DNA of 28,935 nucleotides from Candidatus Bathyarchaeota archaeon ex4484_135 (GTDB lineage Archaea > Thermoproteota > Bathyarchaeia > EX4484-135). The DNA lies in the NCBI GenBank assembly GCA_002255025.1, contig NJEJ01000011.1, forward strand, positions 1-28,935, read 5' to 3'. The stretch's first letter is position 1. Every line of letters starts with the position of its first letter. Both the position numbers and the translations under genes were made by a program. Under the pieces are notes generated by a model. That model was not told the DNA's origin. It was given only the letters and a program-made list of their open reading frames with translations, and did no database searches. Below are positions 28,451 to 28,935 of this stretch, piece by piece.

Positions 28451-28898
28451 CGCCTACCACCTTGTTCAGCCATCCCGTGAAGCCCAAGAGCTCTAAGAGG
28501 CTGTCCAGCTTGTCCGCGAGCCAGACCACCAGGGCTACTCTGCTGGCTGGTGGCCTCCCCGATATTGGGAACATGTGGTCCCTGATGGCCCTGACCACGA
28601 TCTCGTCTTCTCCCAGGTCCCTCGCCACCCGGGCTGATTTCCCCGCGTGCTCTAATATAGCCTCGAGGATGCCGGAGCCAGCATCGTAACCCACGTCGTG
28701 GAGGAGGCCAGCCCTCGCACAAGCCCTCTCGTCCGCACGGAAGAGATGTGCCATCCTGTAGGCCAGATAGGCCGTCCTGAGGCAGTGGGATGCCCTGCCC
28801 CCCGGGCTGGATATAGAGTGGGATGGGTAGGTCTTCAGCTTCTCAAGGACACCAGATAACAATATATCGGATATCAGGGACCTAAAAGGCCCTCTCAT
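28437..28898 (-). CDS. HD-domain protein
   Basis: A 153-residue HD-superfamily phosphohydrolase. It has SHCLRTAYLAYRMAHLF near 37-53 (first His), the HD pair in RAGLLHDVGYD near 62-72, and later IRDHMFP and WLADKLDSLLE segments that supply further metal ligands. The substrate is unknown; relatives act on nucleotides or phosphodiesters. ATG 28896-28898 is preceded by GGAGAGGTC. It is translationally coupled to the nucleotidyltransferase gene downstream. A nucleotidyltransferase paired with an HD hydrolase suggests addition and removal of the same modification, which is inference. Confidence 0.78.
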   Translation of the reverse strand: MRGPFRSLISDILLSGVLEKLKTYPSHSISSPGGRASHCLRTAYLAYRMAHLFRADERACARAGLLHDVGYDAGSGILEAILEHAGKSARVARDLGEDEIVVRAIRDHMFPISGRPPASRVALVVWLADKLDSLLELLGFTGWLNKVVGVEDR

Positions 28899-28935
28899 GA
28901 CCTCTCCTTTTCTCCCGCTGGCTCGAGGCCGAGCT
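28895..28935 (-). CDS. Possible 3' end of an upstream gene, partial
   Basis: The minus strand reads LGLEPAGEKERS then TGA, which overlaps the ATG of the HD gene as ATGA. This is the layout expected if another gene of the same unit enters from the right edge. It is too short to identify. Confidence 0.35.
   Translation of the reverse strand, partial: LGLEPAGEKERS

Overview
The window looks like chromosomal DNA from a hyperthermophilic archaeon of the Thermoproteota/TACK group. Archaeal or crenarchaeal marks include a TFE-beta (RPC34-like) subunit with an Fe-S cysteine cluster, an aconitase-X type phosphomevalonate dehydratase pair, TrpB2, archaeal uL23, heavy use of AGG and ATA codons, many GTG and TTG starts, and TATA boxes placed about 26-28 nt before start codons so that many messages appear leaderless. 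I cannot name the genus from sequence alone.

Layout. 1-1148 (minus) holds the 5' part of ileS; its coding signal breaks off near base 93. 1200-5584 carries an M50 intramembrane protease, a B3/B4-domain protein, a metallophosphoesterase, a B12-type radical SAM protein and an Hsp20. 5798-10676 is a complete BMP-family ABC importer (binding protein, double ATPase, two permeases) of the nucleoside-uptake type. pyrG (minus) follows, overlapping the last permease gene by 8 nt tail to tail.

12442-14002 is a CRISPR array of 24 repeats and 23 spacers with no cas genes nearby. Repeat polarity and the one degenerate end repeat put the leader on the right, so the array is read on the minus strand. 14003-14593 has no convincing intact gene. 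It holds the presumed leader, a 60-bp imperfect direct repeat whose two copies carry different but self-complementary hairpins, and a fragment resembling the 3' end of the nearby rlmE gene.

14594-18803 holds a small membrane protein, rlmE (frameshifted as read), TFE-beta, trpB2 and the two phosphomevalonate dehydratase subunits. These two lie downstream of an HD phosphohydrolase (18803-20101) in one overlapping minus-strand unit. tmk (P-loop lysine replaced by histidine) and moaB follow. From 21355 to 24908 there is a molybdenum/tungsten cofactor cluster: moaB on one side and moeA1-moeA2-moaA on the other of a palindromic TATA box. The right end has a small acidic protein, tRNA-Asn, a stand-alone uL23 gene, a Rab-like small GTPase facing a longin-like/winged-helix protein plus a three-helix membrane protein, and a nucleotidyltransferase-HD pair.

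Most notable: the GTPase/longin/membrane module, the hairpin spacer and direct-repeat elements at the CRISPR locus, the shared palindromic promoter, the Tmk P-loop change, and three genes whose reading frames are each restored by removing one G from a G run. The last is either an assembly artefact or real decay.
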